Under the pieces are notes generated by a model. The model worked only from the letters and a program-made list of their open reading frames with translations, was not told the origin of the DNA and searched no databases. The position numbers and the translations under genes were made by a program. Source: Psococerastis gibbosa (taxonomy: Eukaryota; Arthropoda; Insecta; Psocodea; Psocidae). From it: DNA of 64,000 nt. Below are positions 14,301 to 26,300 of the stretch, piece by piece (within the stretch, counting starts at the first letter, position 1; the number at the start of each line of letters is the position of its first letter). The stretch is taken from the NCBI GenBank assembly GCA_963971405.1, contig OZ020487.1:23297371-23361370 (forward strand), read 5' to 3'.

Positions 14301-17300
14301 GTTTTAACTGTAAATTTCTTTATGCTTTTTGCAATTTATTTTCACAGGATGTATGCTGATGTGTTGGAATGTGAAGTCGTTGAAAGTATACTAGATTTGC
14401 TCTATAGCCAATTGGACCATATGTTAAGCCAACATATTGCTCAAGTTACCTATACCGCTAAGGAACCATTGCAAAACGACGAAGATGGCTTCCAAGAAAT
14501 AGAAATCAAGCTTCCAGAGATGGGCGATCGTCGTAATAGCTCTGTCCGAGGATATAGCTTGGAAACCACACTAGGGGATTTCTTAGTCCTTGTTCGTAAA
14601 ATTGCCTCAAATGCGACGGTAAGGGGATTTTTTACTCAGCTTATAATTTAGAAAAAATGCTAACCTGGCAACGCCACCTCACAAAAACTCTGAAGTGAGA
14701 CTTCGCTCCAAAATTCAGATACGATAATTTTCAATTTTTTAATGAATTAATTATATGAAATTCAAGATGCTTATTATTTGAACCAGGCCTAGACAATAAT
14801 TTGCTCCACGAAGAATGTTTTTAAACGCCCAATGCTTACGTTATGGGATTTTTTCGCGCCAATTTTCCCTATCATCGCTAATACTATGCCAAGCATCTCA
14901 TTTAAGTTTGTACTGAAGACAAATCTAGTGTAAATACTAGAGTTTTTACTTTTTGAAAAGGATTCCGGTTTATTACCTTATCTGATTGATTCTACATGAA
15001 AATAGAGGAAATTTTAAATTTAGACTAATATCCAAAAAAAATAAAAAATAAAAAAAAATAAAGAAATCGAACCAGCCAAAATGCGTGCCATTTTCATGGA
15101 TGACGTCACGCGTACATAATTTTGAAAATGACCGCCTTAGCTGAATATTAATAGATGGGTTAAGCATAGGGGCTTATTTTTGGAATTAAGTACACGTAAC
15201 GTCATCCAAGAAATGGCGCGGCGTATTTGGGATGGTTCGAAAATCAGTGTTATAAATAAACTATAAAGAGTTGGATATTAGTGTGAATTGCAAATTTTCC
15301 TCTTTTTTCAGTAGAATCCATTTCAACAGTAAAAATAATTTCTGTTTAGAACTCATTTGCTGACTGAGCCCTCTTTTTCAGGTTCTGCGATGTTTATCGT
15401 CGGAAAAATGGGTCCTAACACTCTTGCTAATAGTGAGCTCCCGTGGAAGAAGACCCGTAGTGGTTGGATTGCGACCACGTCTTTTGGCAGTCCAACTTCT
15501 GCTGGCTATCATGCCCGAGTCTGCTTTGAATGGTATAGGTCGCAGGAAAACCTGCGTTCAAAGTCTATTCAATGAACTTGCCCATATTATGTGGACGATT
15601 CCGCCGGTAGTAGCTCGTGATGCCGCTGAAGCGAAGCTGCATGAACTAGACACCAAACTAAGAAAGCTTAATTCACCAGGTAAGTGCTGAAGATTTTATG
15701 ACACGATTTCCAGCCCTCAACTGCCGATTTAAAAAATAATGGATATTTGTTTCTTCGATTGCTGACGAAAGCAAAAGAAGTTCGTACTTATACTGAAAAA
15801 GGGGACCCGTGTTCTGAAACATCGGAGGAAAAAGAAAACCACCAAAATAAGTTAGCAGGACAATGGGGGCTCTTTTGAACCGTTTCAGAGTTTCAAGTTG
15901 AATAAAAGTTTTGTATGTAGTCTAGAGGTAGGACGGACATCCAGAGATTTCTAGATTGTTTTCTGCCAATAACAGACCTTGGCACTATCTCAAATTAGAG
16001 GAACGCCTAAAGCGTTGTGCTATCCGAAAACAGTTAATGTTCTGATTTCACTACTCTGTTTCTGCTATGTATCAAATTTCAAAAATTTCCGAAATTATAT
16101 TACAGATGGTGGACCAGATACGCAAGGGGAATTGATTGAAATCGCATTTGACAGCGAGAAGTGTATCTACAGCTCTGTGGAGAATAGTCAGACTGTTGTT
16201 CATGAGTCGGGGGTACGGGGTTATGCCCTGGCCAACGTAGCAATTACCTCGGGCTGTTACCAGTGGAAGTTCCTCATTGTAAAGGAGAACAAAGGCAATG
16301 AGGGAACTTGCGTCGGTGTTGCCAAATGGCCAATCAAAGACTACAGCCATCGCTCTACAAGTGACATGTGGTTGTATAGAGCTTACAGGTCCGTTAAAAG
16401 TCCATATACATTTTATTTTTGACGACATTTTGCATTCCGTCCAAGACAAATCTTAGGCGGCTATTCCACCGACGTGGATTTTGAATGTGAATGTGTCATG
16501 ACGTGGTAGCAGACACCATTAATAAGTCTCTACCATATTATAACTTAATTTATAATAGATAAGTTAAGTATCTACATCTCCTTAAAATATGGCAGAGACT
16601 TATTAATGATGTCTGCTACCACGTCATGACTCATTCACATTCAAGATCCACGTCGGTAGAATAGCCGCCTAAAAGTCCATATACATTTTTTGACGACATT
16701 TTGCATTCCGTCCAGGACAAATCTTACCAATATTTAAAGAATGCTGGTCTTGAAGTATCATAATGTAACCGAAATTAGAGGATATGGAAAAAAACTGGGC
16801 TTGGCGGGATTTGAACCCACGATCTACGCCTAACCGGGGCGTCGTCTTAACCGCTAACCTGTCTAGCAACACGAATCATGTTAATTTGAGCATAAGTAGA
16901 GGATTTGGCGATTACTGGACCTGTCGGGTCTTGTGGTCCAGCGGTTAAGACGACGCCCCGGTTAGGCGTAGATCGTGGGTTCGAATCCCGCCAAGCCCCG
17001 TTTTTCCATATCCTCTAATTTCTGTTATAACGAGGAGGTTTTTCCCCTTCAACCAAAGTTAATTTAGTATCAGTGTTATATATACCATATAATACTACAA
17101 TGTATATCATCATGTAGGAAGTTACCTCAATGTAAGTGAAATAATAGTGATGAAGCAGTAAAATCCGGGATGATAGGGTGTGGTCGATCTAAAAGAGTAC
17201 TTCCAATCGTTTCGTCAACATCTGCGGTCGACATCTTCAATGGAACTGCAGTTGCTGCTGATCATCCTAGATAGAATGCTAGAAAACTACGCAGCTCCAC

Positions 17301-20300
17301 TGAAGATGTTGACGAAACGTTTGGAAGTACGCTTTGAGATCTTCAGATTCTACTGCTTCATCGCGTAACTCCGCCCGTGAAAGTCTTTGAAATTATATTG
17401 ACATACGTAATAGTGCCAAAGTGATTGGGGCCATACTCTATATTAGTAGTAGTATGGTTGGACACAGTCCCAGGCCACGGTGTGGGCCCATTGGACAGTG
17501 GACCTACTGATTAAAGTGGATTCCGAACCACTTGGGAAACACAGTGAAGTCACACAATTAGTTCGGAGGTGACCAGGACAAGTCCTACCATGCTTCCATA
17601 CCGGCACTGTGCACACGACCAAGTTATCTGCAGATTTGAACCTGCTCTGGACCGCTGGATTCAACTTGGTATGGCTGTCCGGTGATACTCTATGTACTCT
17701 TGTAGATGAACGATTTGAAAATGTAGTGTACATTTATGAGACAGTCCAAGGGGGAAAAACCTTACAAGTGTAAAAATGAAATATCGCCACTGTCAAAAAT
17801 ATCACTTCCCCTAGGAGATTTTTCCTGCGCATTTTGATAAGATTTGTGCCTCTTTCCAACACCGCACCGATCGGCCACAATTATCAAAATTGATTAATGC
17901 ACAAAACACAAAGTTGGTGAGGATGTGTAAGTACATATCATGTCGCCAAATGTTGACAATTATTTCTTCTAAGGTATGCTATATTTGTAATAGCTCTACA
18001 ATGGATGTTTCCTGTGAAATTCGCCCTTGTACAAAAATGTTCTTAATACATTACAATTAACGTTAATTTTGATTGCAGTGGAAATTTATATCACAACGGA
18101 GAGTTACCTCTATGTCTTCCCAATTTCACCCAAGGAGACTACATTACTGTGATTCTTGACATGGAGTCCCGCACGATAAGTTTTGCTAAAAATCGTGATG
18201 ACCCAGTTGTTGCATTCGAGGAAGTTGATGGTTCCCCTCTTTATCCTTGCGTCGTTTTTTATAGTACTAACCCTGGAGAGAAGGTACTTGCTTTAACTGT
18301 TACTAGGGTAATTACTTTAAGACAATGTTTGATTGTAATTGATTTATATATACTTGTTTCAAAGTTTTCAAAGTAGCTGAACCTCTGAGTAATGCCTTAT
18401 GGTCTCAGGGGCACAGACGTGACAACTTCTATTCTGTACCTTCTCGTGGTAAAGATGGAAGCGCGTAATGGTGACTGAACAGATAGGGGACCGAGTTTGA
18501 GCCAGGATAAGCGAAAAACACAGTCTTTTCTGTACAGGGCACTCTTGTTTCCTGGGGTTGGGAAACTGGCCCTGAAGGTGGAGGAACTCAATGAACAATC
18601 AATGGCATAAGGGTGCAGAAGGGAACAGGAACCGCTACATCACAATACCCTAGTATAATCATCATGACATTAATTGCCATGATGATCGCCGCTCTTCAAT
18701 AGAAGTGGCATTTAAAGAAGAAGAAATATTTCTTATTATTATTAAGAGACAATGGGTTGGGGGAAAAGCCTTACAAGTGTACAATATAAAATATCACATC
18801 CCTTCGCAGAAATTGTATTCATATTGGTGGATGATATGGGCCACAATTCTTGAGCATGACTTGTGGGAAAAAAACGGTTGGTGGCAGTACCCGGAGGAAG
18901 GAGTTCCAAAACTGCGACCAATCGGTTTTAGTGACGGTCACATATATAAAAATGCAGGGGAGTATTTCTTCTAAGGGATGTGACATTTTTGATAGCTATA
19001 CATTCCTGGGAAACTCAAGTTTCTCAACAACAAAAACGCGTAGTAGGGGTGTCCGACTTGCTCTTAATTCAATAGTCTATGTGAGTCTGGGTAGTCATGA
19101 ATTGGGAGAACAACATGAGTCTTCGATGGCATAGTGGTAGCTTGTTCGTACTTGTGCAAGTCTCTACACATCATGCGATCGGTGACCTGTCGTAACTCAA
19201 CACAGGTATTACCTACAGAGGCGACTGAAGAGGTTATTCGGATACATTCATTGAATTGTTTGCATGCAAATAATCTTTAAAAAAAAAAAAAAAAAAAAAT
19301 TTGTCCTTTGGGACTGAATTTTGTTGAAATCTCTTATCCTCCTTTTGCCACGCTTAATTGGTACGATCCATGTAATTTATATTGCATGCGATTTAGTGGC
19401 AAAATATGTAATGTAAAAAATTATTTGATTTTTTTATTTTTATTATTGTCTACAGGTTAAAATTACCGACATGCAAATCAGGGGCACTCCTTGGAACCTT
19501 CTCCCTGGTGAACCATTCTGTGCACCCGAGCCGGCAGTGATGGGGGAAGCGTTTGTGCATCTGATACGTGAGCTACATGTCCATCCGCGATGGACAACAG
19601 AAGTAAATTCGTGTCTTACTGAAAGACTGGAACTTTGCAAAGCTATTCTTGCCGGAACCGATGAGGCCAAGGAGGAAAAGCTTGAGGATGTTGCCGCTGA
19701 AAAAATAGCGTCTGGTAATGAGGCAAACTTCCTGTCGGAAGTACAAATTGAAAACCTTTGCGTTGAGGTAAGAGTCAAATTAAGTGGCAACTGAAATTAT
19801 ACAGTGAAAGTCTGAATTTTCGGGTGCATTAACATAAAATAAATTCTTGTTGTATTGTTGACTAAAAGCTCCCGATTGTTCTAGGCTTGGCCTGCTCTTG
19901 CTGTTATTGGCGGAGTGGATCGAGGACTTCGTATGGGAGGTCAATGCATACACAAACCTAGTGGGAAGACCTGTTACGTTATGGGGAGCTTAAAACCTGG
20001 ACTACAGACTGTTAAAGTTCATTGGAAGGATGGATCTGTGAGGTACGGTAGTACAGTATATTTTGAATAAAGCTGGGTAAAACAAGAAATTGGTTTATTT
20101 TTATGTATAATATGGCGTTTAGATGTCCTGTAGAAAGGGTAAACCAGGTGGTTAAGATGGGCGTCCGCGGCTCAAACAATGATTCGGCAGTTGTGACCGA
20201 GCGTAAGCGGGTGGTTTCTAGTGAGCTAAATACAGTCAACATCAAGCTAATATTTAATAGTTTCTGCATTGACTTGGTAGTATTTTGACGTTTATAAAAT

Positions 20301-23300
20301 TATAATAACTTAGTTGCATAGGAACCACAGAAAAAATCGAATTTTATTTGAAATATGCCCAATTGTTATTCATATGCTCAAGACTGGCCCTTCAGTAAAA
20401 ACTATTTTTTGTGTGCTAAATATAAAATTATTTTGGCTAACAATAAATTGCAGATTAGTTAATTCACCACAAACAACTTTATTTCAGTGATGCATCTGTG
20501 AATAACCTGGAGCCAGTAGCGGGACCTTCCTTTGATGTTATCAAATTGTCTGGAATGACTCACGAGATGTTTTTGACGTTAGCTCGTCTGTCTGGACTGG
20601 CAGAGACGTTGCGCTACCCCGAGTGCCAGCTTACGCCCAACGAGCGATGCATTCTCTATAATAAGCCGAAACAGACTGATTATTCAACACCTGTGTGGTC
20701 TCCTCGCCGTTTTGTACGTGAAACACGGAGTGAAACAGGTAATCCCCACTTTTAGTGTGGAATTTCTATTCTAATTAAGGGTTAGGATGAGTATAGTGCA
20801 AGCTAATGCAATAGGGAGTGTCCCGAGGTTCGGAATTCCTTGGCAACAGTGTTGCCAGATACCTACAGTGTTGAAGATGAATAATAAATAAATTGGCCGT
20901 CATTAGACGTAATGGAGTGCCGTAAGCTTTATACCTCGGAATCGAGGGACAGTCCATGAATATTAATAAAAACTTTGAAAATGTGTTGTTAGTAGTAAAT
21001 ATAATTTTTTTTTTGCCCGCTCTCAATTTTTAACTACAGGGTGTGGCACCATAACTTCCTCTTCTTGCAATGCGCGCCATTCGGTCGGTTGATGTCGTAG
21101 CGGAGTGTTAGTGGTCTCGTTCGAGAGGCGGGACTACACACTTTTGTCATAGGCCTACATAGTTTCGAAGATCAAAACATTTAGATCACGTCCCCCATTC
21201 TCGATACATTGACAATTAGTGGAGCGCCGTAACACAAAAAAATGGAAAGGCCACGGAATTCATGGACAGTCAATGAATATTTATAAAAACTTCGAAAATG
21301 TGTTTTTAATAGTATATAGAAATATGTTAAGAAATGGTAACGCTGTAGTTTAAAATTTAGAGGGGGCAAAAATTTTTGTTTAAAAATTTTCTATATACAT
21401 TTAACAACACATTTTCAAAGATTTTATAAATATACATTGACTGAATTCCGAGGCATTACCATTTTTTTTTTTACTCGCGGCGCTCCACTAATACTCATTG
21501 TATCGAGATTGGAAGACGTAAGCTTAATGTTTTGATCTTCAAAACTATGTAAGACAGAACTTTATAGTCCCGCGTCTCGAACGAGTCCACTAACAGTCCG
21601 TTACATTATGAACCGACCGAATGGTGCGCACTACAAAAAAGGAAGTTATGCTGTCACACCCTGTAGTTAAGAATTGAGAGCTGACAAATTATTTTTAAAC
21701 ATTTTTCTATATACTATTAAAAACACATTTTCGAAGTTTTTATAAATATTCATTGACTGTCCCTGAATTCCGAGGCTTTTCCATTTTTTTGTGTTACGGC
21801 GCTCCACTAATACTCAATGTATCGAGAATGAGGGACGTGATCTAAATGTTTTTCATCTTCATGATCTTCGAAACTATGTAGGCCTATGACAAAAGTGTGT
21901 AGTCCCGCCTCTAGAACGAGACCACTAACACTCCGCTACAACATCAAACGACCGAATGGCGCGCATTACAAAAAGAGGAAGTTATGCTGCCACACCCTGT
22001 AGTTAAAAATTGAGAGCGGGCAAATTTTTTTTTTAAACATTTTTCTATATACTAGTAATAACACATTTTCAAAATTTTTATAAATATTCATGGACTGTCC
22101 CTGGATTCCGAGGTTTTACCATTTTTTTTTTTGTCTAATTGCACTCCACTAACGTAAACCTTTCACTCATAAAGCCAAAATGAAAATGTACATAGGCTCT
22201 TTTTATTTTTAGCTGCCATGATACTTGTTATGGACGTGTCGCTTAAGAACCATAAAGGCATTAGTTACAAGTTGACAATTAAGTCTTCCTATAATAATTC
22301 AACACCGCGGTTGCGTATGGTTTGCATATGTTGGCCTGTTTAGCTGTCATAAGAATAACATGGAATTGAGGAAAGTGCAAAGAAAATAGTTTAGGGCATT
22401 TTTGAGAAATACCCTACCGGGCCGCCTAGGGTGGTTGAAAGTGTCTTCGAAAACCAGCTTCGGCGTCCTTTCCCCTTGCATACGGTGCACATGACCCAGC
22501 CATTGGATTCGACGCCCTTTTAGTTCTAATAATATGTTCGGGAAGGCGAAAAACTTATAACTTATGCCTCATTTCATTATTTCTATGTTGAAAATTACCC
22601 ACATTAAGGATTGCTGTGTAGTGATGAATTATTTGGCAGCATAGTGACAAGGGGTAGAGTTCATTTACATTAATGCTTAATTTGCAGCTTTACAACTCTC
22701 GGGTTTCTCACAGTCGGATCATTACGCGGAGTGTTTCTCACCTCTAGGAATAACTTTAGACGAAAAATAAGACTCTACATAAACATAGTAGTTATTGATG
22801 CTATATTGGTATAACCAGGAAAGTAGAATTACGTTTCGGGCAGTCAATATAAAAATCAAGTTTTTGATATTTATTAGCTGTAATTTTGAGTACTTACTCA
22901 AAATAATATATATAATAAATAAAATTATAAAAGTGTTATCCATTTTGTATTTTTGAACATGCTCCTAAATTCTTAGCTTGCAAACTGTTTAACTCTATGC
23001 CAGATCACCTTAAAATATCGAGAAAAACTTATGTTCAATTTAACAAGAACGCAAAATTACATGTAAGAAGTTTAAGTGACGAAATATTAAAAACTATGTT
23101 ATTTTAGTTTTATTATTTGTGTACTGGCTGCTGATCTGATGAATTAAAATACTGTAAAATCGAAATTGCCCCAGCGATACTAGTACTTAGTACTGGGGAA
23201 GACAATGTAAACTGTTTATGAAAATGTTGTAATATATTATTTACTTACTTATTTGTCCAGCAGATGATGTAGACGATGATGATTTATGGGATGTAGGAAC

Positions 23301-26300
23301 TTCCACACCTCAGCGAACGGTGGCTTCCCTAACGAATGCCATGGTGTCTAGGATTTTGGGAGAAATCACGAGGCGAGAGGTCCCAGAGAAAGAAGATCAG
23401 GACGAGGCTGAAGAACAGCGGGCTCAAGCTCTCAGACCTCTAACCCAGAAGGTTAGTTTCTTAGCTATTAGGGCCGTGTCCACCAAACTTGGGAATGTAT
23501 CAGTAAATAATTCTAGATGGCACATAGCGGTAGTCCATTGAGCCTGCCCGGTGTTCATGTAACTGTTTTGGATCTTATTCAAGCTGGTAGAGCAGAAAAA
23601 GTTATGTGAAATAATGCTAATAGCAGCTGAAGCAACCAAAAATATAAAAAAGGCTATGTTAATACTCACCATACACTTATATTGCAGCTTTGGCACTACG
23701 AGAGAATGTGTGGACGAGCTACTGGTTTGCAGCTATCAGCATTGAAAGCACTCTTTGTGCTACTCAGTGGACCCAAGTTCATTGACCTACTGCTCCTTGA
23801 CAATGGGATGGATAGTGCCTGTCGCCTTGTTTCTTACTCCGACAAGGAATGCACGCAAACCGAAGATGAAGAAAAGAGTGAGCTGTTAAATGACGTCCTA
23901 CTGAAGGACGCATTAAAATACATAATGAAGTGAGTTTGTGTAAAATATGAGGCTCTTGATTTCTTTTCTATAGAAAGTTTCGTCAACATGTTCTTGTGCC
24001 ATCCAATCACCAGCTCTGGGGATTAAAATCCTAGATAGTCCGCTGGTTGCATTGTATAGGTGGACCGTTCATAACGTATGGTTGTATTGTATGGTGGAGC
24101 CGGGCTGAGGTGCTATCTGTACAAAAACGTCTACAGTAACTTCAACGGATGGAATGCATTGGAGCGACAGGGGCCATAAGAACCGCAACCACAGCATCAC
24201 TAGAAGTTCTGCTTGACATCCCGCTACTGCACATATTCTTAAAGTTACAAGCTTCAGTTGCTAAATATCGGCTCAAGACGATGGGGGCATGAAAGGTTGA
24301 GCTACCAGTCAGTTGCGGCGATATAGGGAACATGCCCCAAGATAAGATTTCAACCAAAGGATTCCCAGATGACTGCTTTAAGATACGATTACCGAAAAGG
24401 TATGAGTGGTATTACAATATGCCGAGTTCTTGTCGTCGGCAACAGTGGTCTATTTCACGGATGTTTCCCAAATGGGAGGCAAGGTAGGGGCAGATTACCC
24501 AGCATGCATAGAGAATTTAAAATGGTATGGCGGTTAACGCCTGAATTGTGTATATTGAAATTATTCATCTCCCGTAAGAAAGGATGGGGGCTACCCAGAG
24601 TGAACGTCAGGAGACAGACGGCTCGAATGACCGCAGCCCTGGTTACTGGTCATGGTCTGTTAAGAGCCCACATGGCCAAATTGGGTTCGCAATGAGTTCG
24701 AGGAAACCGCGGAACACGTGGTTAGCCACTGTCCAGCACTGTGGTTGGCGTGGTTAGACTGCCTTGGGGCTGCTTACATCGACCAAGTCGATCTGATTGA
24801 CTTACCATTGAAGGACATGGTTGTCTTCGCTGCCAAGGCTAAGCTGCTGTTTTTCAACAGTTGATTAATTGCCATAGTATGACTGATTGGGGTACACTGA
24901 TGTGATCCCAATAATTATGCTGTTCAAAGGGTGACCTATGTCAGCTTAACTCTCTAATTAATAATAATCACTTTCACTTCACTTTTCTTCTTGTCCAGTA
25001 ACACCGAAGAAGGTGTAATATATTGGGGACAAAATTAATACAATGTAATGAAATTATTATGCTCAAGCTTCCGTTAATAATAGTAATAATAATAATATAT
25101 AAATTATTATTTCAGATTGATAGTTGATAAAGGAGTAGAAGAGTGCCGTCTTGTTAATTTGGTTACCGTTGAAGAGTTGGAAAGGGTTCATTCTGTTTTA
25201 CATTGCCTGTTGGTCCGCTCACAAGCAGAAGATGGCCTACCTATATCTGAGACGCAGTCCAAGATACGCCATCTTTCGTGGAACAACACAGGAAGCCTTT
25301 CTCATATGGCTGCCAATGTAATTGCTCAAAGCCAAGATGGTGGAAGTCTTAGTCGTGCTAGTAAGTGTAAGTGGGAGTATGTATAAAAGTTTACTATTTT
25401 GTATACCAGTCATATCATTCTTATGTTGTAAAGTTTCTTGTATTGCCTGGGCTGCTGATTTTTTTTCTTCAAATAATCTTATTTACTTTGACCTAGGGTT
25501 AGCTCGTCCTCAGACATCGTCAGTTCTTCCTCTTGCACCTGGCTCGGCTGTCAGATCACCTTGGGTTTTCCGGTCGGAGAGAGTAGTCCATCCAGTTCTT
25601 GCGACAGCTCTTGGCGAAATGGGCTTCAGTTCGAAGCATATTTCTCGGGCAATCAGTGCCATCGGTAAGTTCTCCAGTAGGCTTTCACCGAATATTTTTG
25701 TTTAAAGAGAATACTTACATCACGTTAGAATTATAAAAATAAGTAGACGAAAAGGAAAATTTCATTTTAAAACAGAAATATAAAACAGTAGAAAATTTAT
25801 AAAAATATTTATCCAATTGATTTCGAGAAGCTACAGACACAACAAACATGAATTTGGCACCGCTAGACGCAAAGGATACAAATAACATTCATGAGAAAGA
25901 AAAATTGGTATACAATACTTGTCTTCTTGCTTGCAGATTGGTAATTGCTTCAAACGGACTTGTTTAGTTAATTAAAACGCTGTGAATTTACCCGAAGTTA
26001 GAGTGCAAATAATAATGGACGCCTGGTCGGGCTGTAACTCCCTAAGGCGGCTATTCCACCGACGTCGTTTTTAAATAATAGATAAAATAAATAAATAAGG
26101 ACTTTTTATTGTTTCTATTACTAAGCCAACCTAGCGAAGTTAGGGCTATATAGCCATCTCTTACACGCAACTAGGAAGGCCCGGGTCCGCCTGCTTTACA
26201 TGCCCTCCGAAGCATGGCCAGAAAATGTAGCCAGTGTGGGACTCGAACCAACAACCTTTCGGGTGAAAGTCAGAGTCCATACCACTACGCTACATGTCCT

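Noticed and set aside
15357-15575. 72-codon ORF at HERC1 exon 24
   Set aside because: The correct frame starts at the acceptor 15382 and matches conserved HERC1 sequence; this ORF is out of frame.
16798-17003. Two tRNA genes in inverted orientation
   Set aside because: Both are heads of SINE-A, with C instead of T at position 33, no terminator and the SINE body attached.
20880-22140. CRISPR-like array
   Set aside because: Units are about 340 bp, inverted as well as tandem, without short repeats and unique spacers; the genome is eukaryotic.
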